Shown: piece after piece, positions 52,005 through 61,160 of the stretch
How positions within the stretch are numbered: the stretch's first letter is position 1
How the letters are laid out: every line of letters begins with the position of its first letter
From: Vulcanimicrobiota bacterium
Lineage (GTDB): Bacteria > Vulcanimicrobiota > Vulcanimicrobiia > Vulcanimicrobiales > Vulcanimicrobiaceae
Assembly (NCBI GenBank): GCA_003161435.1
Contig: PMOS01000008.1
Coordinates: forward strand, 1 to 64,000
DNA length: 64,000 nucleotides
Reading direction: 5' to 3'
Notes under the pieces: generated by a model
Told to the model about the DNA's origin: nothing
The model's input: the letters and a program-made list of their open reading frames with translations, nothing else
Databases searched by the model: none
Translations under genes and position numbers: made by a program

Positions 52005-53672
52005 GTGATTCGACTCCTCGATCCCGAGACGATTGGCCAGATCGCGGCCGGCGAGGTCGTCGAACGCCCACTTTCAGTCGTGAAGGAGTTGGTCGAGAAC
52101 GCGCTCGACGCCGGTGCGGGCCGCATCGCCGTCCGCGTCCGCGGCGGCGGGCTGGTCGAGATCGAGGTCGCCGACGACGGCGTTGGGATCGCGCCCGACG
52201 ACCTGCCGCTCGCGCTGCGGCGTCACGCGACCTCGAAGCTCGCCGACGCTTCCGGGCTCACGCGCGTCGATACGCTGGGCTTTCGCGGCGAAGGGTTGGC
52301 TTCGATCGCCGCGGTGGGCAAGCTGACGATCGTCTCGCGTACGGCCTCCGCCGACGTCGCGACCGCGATCGACGCGCACGCTGACCAGGTCGGCGAACTG
52401 CGGCCGCTGGCAGGCCCGCCGGGAACACGCGTCGTCGTCCGCGATCTGTTCGGCAACGTCCCGGTCCGGCGCGAGTACCTGCGTTCGCCGTCGGCGGAGT
52501 CGGCGCGCATCTCGTCGTGGCTCGCGACGCTCGCCCTGGCCTATCCGCAGGTCGGCTTCAGCTTGGAGCATGACGGAAGAACGGTGTTCACGTTCGCGCC
52601 GGGCGACGACCTCGCGCCGCGCTTGCGCCACGTGTTCGGGCAAGGCTCGACGACGATGGTCGCATTGCGAACGGAAGATGCGCGCGGCATCGTGAGCGGC
52701 TGGGTCAGCTCGCCGGGCGACGAGCGTGGCGACCGCCGCAGTCAGATCCTGTTCGTGAACGGACGGCTACTGCGAAGCACGCTCGTCAGCGGTGCGTGGT
52801 CGGCCGCGTACCGCACCTTCGCGATGGTCGGACGCCATCCGTACGGCGTGTTGTACCTGCAGATTCCGCCGAGCGAAGTCGACCCGAACGTCCATCCGAC
52901 CAAGAGCGACGTGCGTTTGCGCCACGGTGACCGAGTCGTCTCGGTCGTGAAGGACGCGATCGGGGGCGCGCTGCGGCGCGGCGCAGCGGCGCGGCTCGAG
53001 CGTGCGATCTCCTTTGCGCCGCCTTCGTCCGAGGCCGGATCGACGCCGATCGAGTGGGCCGAGTCCTTCGTCCCGTCCGAGACGACGAGCGAGACGAACG
53101 CGAAGACGCTGCGCGTTCTCGCCCAGGTCGATCGGACGTTCATCTTGGCGACCGACGGCGATGCCGTCGTCTTGATCGACCAGCACGCGGCGCACGAGCG
53201 CATCGTCTTCGAGCAGCTGGCGGCCAACGCACACGCGCACGTGTCGGCGGAGCCGCTGCTGATCCCCTATACGTTCGAGGTTCGTAGCGAGGAAGCCGAT
53301 CGACTCGACGGGACGCTCGAGGCGCTCGCGGCCGGCGGGTTGCACGTCGAACGCTTCGGCGAGCGCGCGTACCGCGTGACGGCGACGCCCGCCCGACTCG
53401 TCCACGCCGGCCGCTCCCGGCCCTTCGATGTCGCCGACTTCGTGGAGTGCCTCGATGATGACGCGCGCGGTCTCGACGCCGATCAGCGCGTCTGGGCGTC
53501 GCTCGCGTGCCATTCCGTCGTCCGCGCGGGCGACAAGCTCGAGTATCCCGAGATGACGGCGCTCGTCGAACGGTTGCAGCGTTGCGAGAATCCGATGCAT
53601 TGTCCGCACGGGCGTCCGACGATCGTGCGGCTCGAAGCCGACCGCATCGCGCGGCTCTTCAAACGCGTGTGA
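52005..53672 (+). CDS. mutL: DNA mismatch repair protein MutL (endonuclease type)
   Basis: A 555-residue MutL. The GHKL ATPase has VKELVENALDAGA, DDGVGI and GFRGEGLASIAAV. The C-terminal domain contains the endonuclease motif DQHA-x2-E-x4-E at about residues 392-403 and the CPHGRP motif near the end, so this MutL should nick DNA itself, in keeping with organisms that lack MutH. The start is GTG at 52005. It is coupled by GTGA to miaA. Only MutS and MutL, with no MutH, are seen here. Confidence 0.96.
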   Translation: MIRLLDPETIGQIAAGEVVERPLSVVKELVENALDAGAGRIAVRVRGGGLVEIEVADDGVGIAPDDLPLALRRHATSKLADASGLTRVDTLGFRGEGLASIAAVGKLTIVSRTASADVATAIDAHADQVGELRPLAGPPGTRVVVRDLFGNVPVRREYLRSPSAESARISSWLATLALAYPQVGFSLEHDGRTVFTFAPGDDLAPRLRHVFGQGSTTMVALRTEDARGIVSGWVSSPGDERGDRRSQILFVNGRLLRSTLVSGAWSAAYRTFAMVGRHPYGVLYLQIPPSEVDPNVHPTKSDVRLRHGDRVVSVVKDAIGGALRRGAAARLERAISFAPPSSEAGSTPIEWAESFVPSETTSETNAKTLRVLAQVDRTFILATDGDAVVLIDQHAAHERIVFEQLAANAHAHVSAEPLLIPYTFEVRSEEADRLDGTLEALAAGGLHVERFGERAYRVTATPARLVHAGRSRPFDVADFVECLDDDARGLDADQRVWASLACHSVVRAGDKLEYPEMTALVERLQRCENPMHCPHGRPTIVRLEADRIARLFKRV

Positions 53673-54583
53673 CGGCGGGCGTCCTGATCTTGACCGGGCA
53701 AACCGCGTCCGGCAAGAGCGCGCTGGCGATGGAACTGGCGGAACGGTTCGACGCGGAAATCGTCGGCGCCGACTCGCGGCAGATCTATCGCGGGATGCCG
53801 ATCGGGACCGCCGCTCCGAGCGCGGACGAGCGCGGCCGCGTCGCTCACCATCTCGTCGACTTCCTCGATCCGCACGAGCGCTACAGTGCGGCGCGCTTCG
53901 TCGCCGGCGCGTTGGCGGCGATCGACGACATCCACGCGCGCGGGAAGCGCGCGCTCGTCGTCGGCGGCACGGGTTTCTACCTGCGCGCGCTGGCCGGCGA
54001 CGTGAGCCTCTCGCCGGCGTACGATGCGGCGCTCCGCGACCGCCTGGCGCACGAAGCGCGTCTTCATCCGCCCGACGTGCTCGCCGCCTGGCTGCACGCC
54101 GTCGCGCCCATGCGCGCGGCGGCGATCGCTCCGAACGATCCCTACCGTGTGACGCGCGCGCTCGAGATCGCGCTCGCCGAGCGGGCCGGTTCTCGCCGTT
54201 CCGACACGCGCGACGCGCAGAACCTGCGCACGCGCGGTCTGGCCGCGCGCAAGCTGTACCTCGAGATCGAGCCGCAGGAGCTGGAACGGCGCATCGCGGC
54301 ACGCGTCGATGCGATGCTCGCGTCGGGTTTGCTCGACGAAGCGGAGCGCATCGGGCCGGATGCCGTCGCGGCCGACGCGGTGGGCTACCGCGAGGCCCTG
54401 GCGTTCCTCGCGGGGTGGTCGAACCGCGGCGAGCTGCGCACGCAGTTGATCCGCAACACGCGCCGCTACGCGAAACGCCAAGCGACGTGGTTCAGAAGCG
54501 AGCCCGGCCTCGAGCGAATCCCGCCCGAGGACGCGTTCGCCTCCGCCGTGACCCTGGCGGGAGCGCTGCCGGGCTGGGCCTAA
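53669..54583 (+). CDS. miaA: tRNA dimethylallyltransferase
   Basis: A 304-residue enzyme that prenylates A37 of tRNAs reading UNN codons; MiaB (38812) then adds the methylthio group. The P-loop is GQTASGKSALA, where the family usually has GPTASGKT. ADSRQIYRGMPIGTA and VVGGTGFYLRAL are conserved substrate-binding elements; NTRRYAKRQATWFR is near the C-terminus. The GTG at 53669 overlaps the mutL stop. The order mutL-miaA-hfq is the same as in Escherichia coli. Confidence 0.95.
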   Translation: MTAGVLILTGQTASGKSALAMELAERFDAEIVGADSRQIYRGMPIGTAAPSADERGRVAHHLVDFLDPHERYSAARFVAGALAAIDDIHARGKRALVVGGTGFYLRALAGDVSLSPAYDAALRDRLAHEARLHPPDVLAAWLHAVAPMRAAAIAPNDPYRVTRALEIALAERAGSRRSDTRDAQNLRTRGLAARKLYLEIEPQELERRIAARVDAMLASGLLDEAERIGPDAVAADAVGYREALAFLAGWSNRGELRTQLIRNTRRYAKRQATWFRSEPGLERIPPEDAFASAVTLAGALPGWA

Positions 54584-54593
54584 ACCCAATGGC

Positions 54594-54845
54594 ATGACGC
54601 GCCCCCAGCCGCTCCAAGACGCCTACCTGGGCGAGGTGAAGCGCCAAGCCGTCCCGGTAACCATCTATCTCGTCAACGGTTTTCAACTGCGCGGTGTCGT
54701 GAAAGGGTTCGATCCGTTCACGATCGTCCTCGAGTACGAGAAGAAGGTCCACTTGATCTACAAGCACGCCGTTTCGACGATCTCGCCGAACGGCGCCGTC
54801 GCTGCTCCTCTCATCCCCGACGAAGCGGAGGTCGCCAGGCCGTGA
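54594..54845 (+). CDS. hfq: RNA chaperone Hfq
   Basis: An 83-residue Sm-like protein that pairs small RNAs with their messages. Sm1 contains LQDAYLGEV, VTIYLVNGFQLRG and FDPFTIVLE; Sm2 contains IYKHAVSTI, one conservative change from the standard YKHAIST. A short acidic tail follows. ATG 54594 lies 10 bases after the miaA stop, and the end overlaps the dapF start by 4 bases. Presence of Hfq implies trans-acting small RNAs in this organism. Confidence 0.96.
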   Translation: MTRPQPLQDAYLGEVKRQAVPVTIYLVNGFQLRGVVKGFDPFTIVLEYEKKVHLIYKHAVSTISPNGAVAAPLIPDEAEVARP

Positions 54846-55615
54846 CCGCCGGTGTGCCGATCGTCAAGGCGAACGGAGCGGGCAACGATTTCGTGCTGGT
54901 CGACGAGCGCCTCGGGCCGGTCGGCGATCGCGCTGCGTTCGCACTGCGTGCCTGTGACCGCACGATCGGGATCGGCGCCGACGGCGTGCTCTTCGTCGAG
55001 TCCTCCGACCGTTTCGACGCGCGCATGCGCATCTTCAACGCCGACGGCAGCGAAGCGGAGATGTGTGGCAACGGGATGCGGTGTGTTGCACGGTATCTCG
55101 ACGAACACGATGGCCGCGCTGCGGCGACCGTCGAGACGCTGGCCGGGCCGATTCAGACGCGCATCGTGTCGCGCGCGCCCTATCGGGTCGCGGTCGAGAT
55201 GGGCGAGCCGCGGATCGGCGCACCGCACCTCGTGGCGGGGTACCGCGCCACCCCGGTCGATCTGGGCAATCCCCACGTCGTCGTTCGCGTCGACGACGTC
55301 GCCGCGGTCGATCTCGGCGTCGCCGGTCCGCTGATCGAGCGCGATCCGCGGTACCCGCGCGGCACGAACGTACACTTCGTCGCGCGCGCCGGCGCCGACT
55401 GGCGCGTGCGCCATTGGGAACGCGGTGCGGGTGCGACGCAGGCGTGCGGGACCGGCGCGGTCGCCGTCGCGGCCGTTCTCATCGCGGCAGGCGACGCCGC
55501 ATCACCGGTAACGGTGCACGTGCCCGGCGGCGCGCTGGAAGTGATCTGGCGGCCGCGAGATCGCGCGACCTTGGTCGGCGACGCCGTGCGGGAGTTCGAA
55601 CGGGTCCTGGCGTGA
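54842..55615 (+). CDS. dapF: Diaminopimelate epimerase
   Basis: A 257-residue epimerase that interconverts LL- and meso-diaminopimelate for lysine and peptidoglycan synthesis. The two catalytic Cys lie in EMCGNGMRC (about residue 76) and QACGTGAVA (about 203), and the N-terminus KANGAGNDFVLVDE is typical. The GTG at 54842 overlaps hfq (GTGA), and the end overlaps the radical SAM gene in the same way. Its presence indicates meso-DAP-type peptidoglycan or lysine synthesis by this route. Confidence 0.95.
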   Translation: MTAGVPIVKANGAGNDFVLVDERLGPVGDRAAFALRACDRTIGIGADGVLFVESSDRFDARMRIFNADGSEAEMCGNGMRCVARYLDEHDGRAAATVETLAGPIQTRIVSRAPYRVAVEMGEPRIGAPHLVAGYRATPVDLGNPHVVVRVDDVAAVDLGVAGPLIERDPRYPRGTNVHFVARAGADWRVRHWERGAGATQACGTGAVAVAAVLIAAGDAASPVTVHVPGGALEVIWRPRDRATLVGDAVREFERVLA

Positions 55616-56823
55616 CCGGGCTCGCCTACGCGGACTCGCGCGGTCGCATCTTCTTCGACGACACGCGTGCGCCGTTGGCCGACGGTGGGATCGAGCGGCC
55701 TCCGCGGCACGAGGAGCTCATCCCCGCGCCGCCGGGGACGGTCACCGCGATGCTGCCGGGACGCGTACCGCTCCTGATCGGCGGCGGCGTCGTCGCGCGA
55801 CGGACGGCGCTCGCCGCGCTGCTGCCGGCAGGCTACACGCGACTGCTGCTGCCCGCATACCGCCGCCAGGCCGACGCGCCCGCGTTGCCGCTGTTCGGCT
55901 ACACCTTTGCCGGCGTGATCGACGACCAACTGCACGTGGCGGCTATGCGGACCGACGAAAGCGAGGACTGGACGCCGCGGTATTTCGGCGAAGGCGAGCT
56001 CGAAGCGCTGCTTCGCGCGCGTCAGGCCGAAGATCCGCGCAATCGCACGCTCGCGCAGTTGGCGGTGTGCTCGCGCGATTACGGCTGCTTCACCGCGCAG
56101 AACGTTTTTCTGGAGCGTGGCGAAGCCGCGTTGCCGGTTTCGCCGACCTGCAACGCCGCCTGCGTCGGCTGCATCTCGGAGCTTCCGCCCGACGCCGGGA
56201 TGCCGTCGCCGCAGACGCGGGTGGCCTTCGAGGCGGACGTCGACGACCTCGCGCGGATCGCAATTCGTCACCTCGAGCGCGTCCCTGGGGGGATCGTCTC
56301 CTTCGGCCAAGGCTGTGAAGGCGAACCCTTGCTGCGCGTGACGACGATCGAACGCGCGATCGAGAAAATCCGCGCAGCGCGAAGCGACGGGACGATCAAC
56401 CTCAACACCAACGGATCGCTGCCCAAGAGCTTGCACCGCCTGATCGACGTCGGGCTCCAAGCCGTGCGCATCAGCCTCAACTCGTTCCGCAGCTCGGTGT
56501 ACGCGGCATATTACCGGCCGGCCGGGTACGATCTCGGCGACGTGCTCGACTCCGTCGCGCTGGCGGTCGACCGAGGCTTGCGCGTCTCGCTCAACTACCT
56601 CACGCATCCCGGCGTGACCGACGATCGCAGTGAGGTCGAGGCGATGGAGCGGTTTCTGGGCGCGCATCCGGTCGCCATGGTCCAGACACGTACGCTCAAC
56701 ATCGACCCCGAGCGCTACTTCGCGCAAGTCGGCCGCCCCGCCGAGCCGATCGGGATGCGCGAGGCGCTACGCCGCATCGAACGCCTGGGGATTTCGCTGG
56801 GCAACTTCACGCACACGCACTAG
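55612..56823 (+). CDS. Radical SAM protein of unknown function
   Basis: A 403-residue protein. The radical SAM cluster motif CNAACVGC (C-x3-C-x2-C) lies near residue 180, after an unusual N-terminal domain of about 170 residues (RGRIFFDDTRAPLA, LPLFGYTFAGVIDDQLHVAAMRTDE) with no motif I know. The barrel contains GQGCEGEPLL and NLNTNGSLPKSL, like the SPASM/MoaA class, but no C-terminal auxiliary-cluster Cys are seen. It is the last gene of mutL-miaA-hfq-dapF and is coupled to dapF by GTGA. Substrate unknown. Confidence 0.72.
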   Translation: MTGLAYADSRGRIFFDDTRAPLADGGIERPPRHEELIPAPPGTVTAMLPGRVPLLIGGGVVARRTALAALLPAGYTRLLLPAYRRQADAPALPLFGYTFAGVIDDQLHVAAMRTDESEDWTPRYFGEGELEALLRARQAEDPRNRTLAQLAVCSRDYGCFTAQNVFLERGEAALPVSPTCNAACVGCISELPPDAGMPSPQTRVAFEADVDDLARIAIRHLERVPGGIVSFGQGCEGEPLLRVTTIERAIEKIRAARSDGTINLNTNGSLPKSLHRLIDVGLQAVRISLNSFRSSVYAAYYRPAGYDLGDVLDSVALAVDRGLRVSLNYLTHPGVTDDRSEVEAMERFLGAHPVAMVQTRTLNIDPERYFAQVGRPAEPIGMREALRRIERLGISLGNFTHTH

Positions 56824-57788
56824 CCCTCGTAGCCCTGCACCGGCTGATAGGGGTTCTGGGCGCCATGCGTGATCGCGTCGCCGCCGAGCGCGATCTCGTG
56901 CGCGTGCGAGTCCACATCGACACCCTGACCGCTGCAGCGCAAGGTCGTTGCAATCGAGCCGCCCTGGGCGTTGCTCGCGCTGATCGTGAGCGAACCGTCC
57001 TGATTTGCGGTCACGTTCGCTCCGCCGGACAAGGTCGTGCTTTGGCCCTTCGCCAGCGACACCGCCTGGCCGCCGTTGTCGATCGAGAACGAGCCGTCGC
57101 GGTTCATGGTGACGCTGTCCTGACCGTAGTTCGTGTGGACGGTAGCCGACTGGTTGTAGGTGACCCCGCCGGCGCCCGGCGCGGTGACCGCCGTCGAAAC
57201 ACGGTAGCCGCCGCTGATCTGGTCGCTGTGCACGAGATCGCCGTGACTCGTCATGCTGTCCCAGTGCGCGTTCACCGGCTGATTGCCGCCCGGGCCTTCG
57301 CTGGTGCCGACCTCGGCGATGTGCGGATCGCCGCTCGAACTGACGTCGACGTCGGCGAAGTTCTGCTGTGCGCGCTGCGACCACGGTGGCTGCGTGCCCG
57401 GCGTCCACGGCTGCTGGCTCCCCGGCTGCTGCGACCACGGTTGCGGCTGCGGTTGCGTGCTCGGCGATGATGACGTGCCCAGCCCACCGCTCTGCGTGAG
57501 CGTGGAGGCGAACTGCTGCAACGCGTTCATGATGCTGGTCAGCATTCCGGTGATGCTGTTCGCGCCGCCGCTCGACAGACCGAACGGGTCGGTGCCGCCC
57601 ATGCCCCCGGCAGCGGCGTTGCCTGCGCTGGTTCCGCAGGTCCACCAAGGACGAGCGACGCCGTCGGGCGAGGACGCCGGCGCGTAGGGATCGGCGCTCG
57701 GACCGAACGTCGAGCGGGTACCGCCGCCGCCGTCGAGCGACGAGAAGTCAACCGCGGGGCCGAGCCCCGGCCATTGCGTGGGAGTCAT
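56820..57788 (-). CDS. Low-complexity DUF1521-like hypothetical protein
   Basis: A protein of about 322 residues. The first 150 residues are rich in Gly, Ser, Pro and Gln (PSTQPQPQPWSQQ, PWTPGTQPPWSQ) and disordered. From SSSGDPHIAEVGTSE onward there is a beta-rich domain with repeated Asn/Asp-Gly turns (NRDGSFSIDNGGQAV, NQDGSLTISASN), like DUF1521 and related export-associated domains. No classical signal peptide is seen, so a specialised secretion route is possible. ATG at 57788 is preferred to 57800, which sits directly on GGAG. Convergent with the radical SAM gene. Confidence 0.6.
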   Translation of the reverse strand: MTPTQWPGLGPAVDFSSLDGGGGTRSTFGPSADPYAPASSPDGVARPWWTCGTSAGNAAAGGMGGTDPFGLSSGGANSITGMLTSIMNALQQFASTLTQSGGLGTSSSPSTQPQPQPWSQQPGSQQPWTPGTQPPWSQRAQQNFADVDVSSSGDPHIAEVGTSEGPGGNQPVNAHWDSMTSHGDLVHSDQISGGYRVSTAVTAPGAGGVTYNQSATVHTNYGQDSVTMNRDGSFSIDNGGQAVSLAKGQSTTLSGGANVTANQDGSLTISASNAQGGSIATTLRCSGQGVDVDSHAHEIALGGDAITHGAQNPYQPVQGYEG

Positions 57789-57849
57789 CGTGCGCGTCAT
57801 CTCCAGGAAAGGTGGTCGCCCTCCCCATCACGCGCACATCGTCGTCCGT

Positions 57850-58593
57850 CTAGTAGGTAGAGCGACCGCCGGAGAGATCGAAGACGGCACCGGTCGAGAA
57901 CGAGCAGTCTTCGGTGCACAGCCAGGTCACCAGCGCGGCGATCTCGTCGGGCGAGCCGAAGCGGTTCATCGGGATCTTCGACTTCATGTAGTCGATGTGC
58001 GACTGCGTCATCTGGGCGAACATCGGGGTCTCGACGGCGGCCGGTGTGACGCAGTTGACGCGCACTCCGGTTTGCGCGAGCTCCTTGCCGAGCGACTTCG
58101 TCAGCGCGATCACACCGGCTTTGGATGCGCTGTAAGCGCTCGCATTGGGGTTGCCTTCCTTGCCCGCGACCGACGCGATGTTCACGATGCGCCCGTAGTC
58201 GGCTGCGCGCATCGGAACGGCGAGCGCGCGGCAGCAATGGAACGTGCCGGTCAAGTTGACGTCGATGACGTCGCGCCAGCCGTCGAGCGGGTACTCCCAG
58301 GTCAGTGCGTTCGGACCGGTGATCCCCGCGCTGTTGACCAGCGCATCGACCCGTCCGAGCGCGCGCAGCGTCGCGTCGCGCGCGGCCTCGACGGCGGCGT
58401 AGTCGCGCACGTCGACGACCAGCGTGTGCGCGCCGCCCAGCACGCCGGCCGCCTCGGCCAGCGTCTCGGCGCGCGCGTCCCACAAGCTCACCAGCGCACC
58501 GGACGCAACCATGCGCCGGGCGACCGCCAAGCCGATCCCCGACGCGCCTCCGGTCACGACCGCCGTGCGGCCGCGCAAATCGAGCTGATTCAT
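57850..58593 (-). CDS. SDR-family oxidoreductase
   Basis: A 247-residue short-chain dehydrogenase. TGGASGIG (residues 14-21) binds the cofactor; an acidic residue (WDAR) after the second strand suggests NAD preference; NSAG, Ser in NIASVAG and YSASK (Tyr-x3-Lys) complete the active site. It is divergent from an IlvD/Edd dehydratase, with 68 bases between starts. Together they would suit a sugar or sugar-acid oxidative pathway (for example L-arabinose, L-fucose or L-rhamnose type), with this enzyme oxidising the sugar or a keto acid. Confidence 0.82.
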   Translation of the reverse strand: MNQLDLRGRTAVVTGGASGIGLAVARRMVASGALVSLWDARAETLAEAAGVLGGAHTLVVDVRDYAAVEAARDATLRALGRVDALVNSAGITGPNALTWEYPLDGWRDVIDVNLTGTFHCCRALAVPMRAADYGRIVNIASVAGKEGNPNASAYSASKAGVIALTKSLGKELAQTGVRVNCVTPAAVETPMFAQMTQSHIDYMKSKIPMNRFGSPDEIAALVTWLCTEDCSFSTGAVFDLSGGRSTY

Positions 58594-58661
58594 GCGGCCA
58601 GGATTTTCGAGGGACTCTGGTAATGCATTTCTTTTGAGTTCCGCTTCGGTGGGGGTTTTCC

Positions 58662-60392
58662 GTGTCCGAGAACGGCAGCGCGCCGCATCTTCGCAGCGCC
58701 GAATGGTTCGGCAAGCGCGATCGCGACGGCTTCATCCACCGCAGCTGGATGCGGGCCGAGGGTTTCGCGCCTGACGTTTTCGACGGGCGCCCCGTCATCG
58801 GGATCTGCAACTCATGGTCGGAGCTGACGTCGTGCAACGTGCACTTGCGGCGCGTCGCGGAATCGGTGAAACGCGGCGTCTGGGAGGCCGGGGGCTGGCC
58901 GCTCGAGTTTCCGACGATCTCGCTGGGCGAAACGTACATGCGCCCGACGACGATGCTGTTCCGCAACCTGATGAGCATGGACGTCGAGGAGTCGATCCGC
59001 GCGAACCCCATCGACGGCGTCGTGCTGCTCAGCGGCTGCGACAAGACGACGCCGGCTCAGCTCATGGGCGCGGCGAGCGTCGATCTCCCGGCGATCATGG
59101 TCACCGGCGGGCCGATGCTCAACGGCAAGTACCGCGGCGGCGACATCGGCTCGGGGACGATGGTCTGGCAGTTCTCCGAGGAAGTGCGCGGCGGGAAGAA
59201 GACGTGGGACGACTTCTTCGAAGCCGAAGCCGGCCAATCGCGCAGCAACGGGCACTGCATGACGATGGGGACGGCCTCGACGATGGCCAGCATGGCCGAA
59301 GCGCTCGGCATCGCACCGACCGGCAACGCCGCGATCCCGGCCGTCGACTCGCGCCGCTACGCGCTCGCGCAGTTATCGGGCCGCCGCATCGTCGAGATGG
59401 TGCGCGAGGACCTACGGATGTCGAAGATCCTCACTCGCGACGCGTTCGAGAACGCGATCCGGGTCAATGCAGCGATCGGCGGCTCGACCAACGCCGTCGT
59501 CCATCTGCTCGCGATCGCCGGCCGCGTCGGCGTGCCGCTCACGCTCGAAGACTTCGACCGGCTCGGTCACGACCTGCCGCTGCTGGTCGATCTGCAGCCC
59601 TCGGGCCGCTTCTTGATGGAAGATTTCTACTATGCGGGCGGCGTGCCGGCGGTCGTGCGCGAGCTCGGCGACTTGATCCATCGGGACGCGCTGACGGTCG
59701 GCGGGCGCACGATCGGCGAGATGACCGCCGAGGCGCCGTGCTGGAACCGCGAGGTGATCCGTCCGTTCGACGCTCCGGTGAAAGAACACGCCGGAATCGC
59801 GGTGCTGCGCGGCAACCTCGCTCCCGGCGGCGCCGTGATCAAACCGTCGGCTGCCACGCCGTCGCTGCTGGTGCACCGCGGCCGCGCGCTCGCTTTCGAG
59901 AGCATCGAAGATTTCAAGGCGCGCATCGACGATCCTGATCTCGAGGTCGACGAGACGTCCGTACTCGTGCTCAAAGGCGCCGGGCCGCGCGGTTATCCCG
60001 GGATGCCCGAAACCGGGAACCTTCCGCTGCCGCCCAAGCTACTGGCGAAAGGCGTCACCGACATGGTGCGCATCTCCGACGCGCGGATGAGCGGAACGGC
60101 GTACGGTACCGTCGTCCTGCACACGTCGCCGGAGGCCGCGGCCGGCGGTCCGTTGGCGCTCGTCCAAACCGGCGACGTGATCGAGCTCGACGTGCCGAAC
60201 CGCCGCCTCGACCTCATCGTGAACGAGGCCGAGTTGGATCGCCGGCGCGCCGCGTGGCGTCCGGCGCCGCCAGCGTTCGAGCGCGGCTACGCGAAGCTCT
60301 ACACGGAGCACGTCCTGGGTGCCGAGCGCGGCGCGGATTTCGACTTCCTCGTCGGCAACAGCGGCTCGAAAGTCGCTCGGGAAATGCATTAG
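58662..60392 (+). CDS. IlvD/Edd-family sugar-acid dehydratase (L-arabonate dehydratase-like)
   Basis: A 576-residue iron-sulfur dehydratase. The cluster Cys are in GICNSWSEL, LLSGCDKTTP and SNGHCMTMGTAS; Mg-binding and C-terminal motifs are DARMSGTAYG and VGNSGSKVAREM. SWSELTSCNVHLR is closer to the L-arabonate/xylonate dehydratase branch than to dihydroxy-acid dehydratase of branched-chain amino acid synthesis, and no other ilv gene is near. The GTG at 58662 follows GGTGGGGG. The product would be a 2-keto-3-deoxy sugar acid. Confidence 0.82.
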   Translation: MSENGSAPHLRSAEWFGKRDRDGFIHRSWMRAEGFAPDVFDGRPVIGICNSWSELTSCNVHLRRVAESVKRGVWEAGGWPLEFPTISLGETYMRPTTMLFRNLMSMDVEESIRANPIDGVVLLSGCDKTTPAQLMGAASVDLPAIMVTGGPMLNGKYRGGDIGSGTMVWQFSEEVRGGKKTWDDFFEAEAGQSRSNGHCMTMGTASTMASMAEALGIAPTGNAAIPAVDSRRYALAQLSGRRIVEMVREDLRMSKILTRDAFENAIRVNAAIGGSTNAVVHLLAIAGRVGVPLTLEDFDRLGHDLPLLVDLQPSGRFLMEDFYYAGGVPAVVRELGDLIHRDALTVGGRTIGEMTAEAPCWNREVIRPFDAPVKEHAGIAVLRGNLAPGGAVIKPSAATPSLLVHRGRALAFESIEDFKARIDDPDLEVDETSVLVLKGAGPRGYPGMPETGNLPLPPKLLAKGVTDMVRISDARMSGTAYGTVVLHTSPEAAAGGPLALVQTGDVIELDVPNRRLDLIVNEAELDRRRAAWRPAPPAFERGYAKLYTEHVLGAERGADFDFLVGNSGSKVAREMH

Positions 60393-60433
60393 CGCCCGTT
60401 TGTCATCGACTACGATATGCGTGCGCGGTCGGC

Positions 60434-60475
60434 CGTCAGCCTCGAACGTCCGTCAGGCTCGAACGTCCGTCAGCC
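60434..60475. repeat. 17-base tandem repeat, 2.5 copies
   Basis: CGTCAGcCTCGAACGTC (60434-60450) is followed by a copy with one change (60451-60467) and an 8-base partial third. The last part overlaps the stop codon region of the TrkA gene at 60470. The site lies in the convergent gap after the dehydratase gene. No terminator-like T tract is present. Confidence 0.55.
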
Positions 60476-61138
60476 GACGAGCGCGGTGCAGACGTCCAAG
60501 CGGGTGTCGTGCTTGATCATCGCGATCACGTCGTCGCCGCGCTGCAACGTGGTGTCACCGTTGGGTATCAGCACGTCTCCGCCGCCGCGGTCGACCGCGA
60601 CGATCACGCTGCCGCGCGGGAGCGCGACATCGGCGATGCGCTTGCCGCGGGACGGCGAATCGTCGGCGATGCGCAACTGGACGAGCTCGAGGTCCCCGCG
60701 CCCGACGCGCGCGAGCGGTTCGAGGTCGCAGGCGTTCACCCGGTCATCGATCATCCCCAGAATGATCTCGGTCGACGAGATGACGGTCACCGGCCGATCG
60801 GCGTCGAGCGACTCGAAGATCAGCTTGTTCTTCGGGTTGTTGACCCGGGCGATGCAGCGCGCCCGCGAGTGCTTCTTGGTGATGATGCAGACGACGAGGT
60901 TGTCCTCGTCGTCGCCGGTGTCGGCGACGACGACGTCGGCTCGCACGACGCCGGCTTGCATCAAGACGTTGGGGTCGCAGCCGTCGCCGACGATCGCGAC
61001 GTCGGTTTCCAGCAGGTTCGTCATCATCTGCGCCTTGCGGGCGTCCTTTTCGATGACGACGACCTCGTGCTGCTGCTTGATGAGCCCACGCGCGAGGTAC
61101 GTGCCGACCTTGCCGCCGCCGACGATGAGGATGAACAT
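60470..61138 (-). CDS. trkA: TrkA-type potassium channel/transporter regulatory protein (1)
   Basis: A 222-residue RCK protein. The N-terminal TrkA_N fold has VGGGKVGTYLARGL (GxGxxG) and the acidic VVIEKD after strand two, for NAD(H) or nucleotide binding; GDGCDPNVL follows. The last 75 residues are a TrkA_C domain (LVQLRIADDSP to DDVIAMIK). Such cytosolic subunits gate TrkH/KtrB potassium channels. It is 22 bases downstream of a second TrkA gene, and no membrane subunit is in the window. Confidence 0.88.
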   Translation of the reverse strand: MFILIVGGGKVGTYLARGLIKQQHEVVVIEKDARKAQMMTNLLETDVAIVGDGCDPNVLMQAGVVRADVVVADTGDDEDNLVVCIITKKHSRARCIARVNNPKNKLIFESLDADRPVTVISSTEIILGMIDDRVNACDLEPLARVGRGDLELVQLRIADDSPSRGKRIADVALPRGSVIVAVDRGGGDVLIPNGDTTLQRGDDVIAMIKHDTRLDVCTALVG

Positions 61139-61160
61139 CAGACGCGCACCGCGGTGAGGA

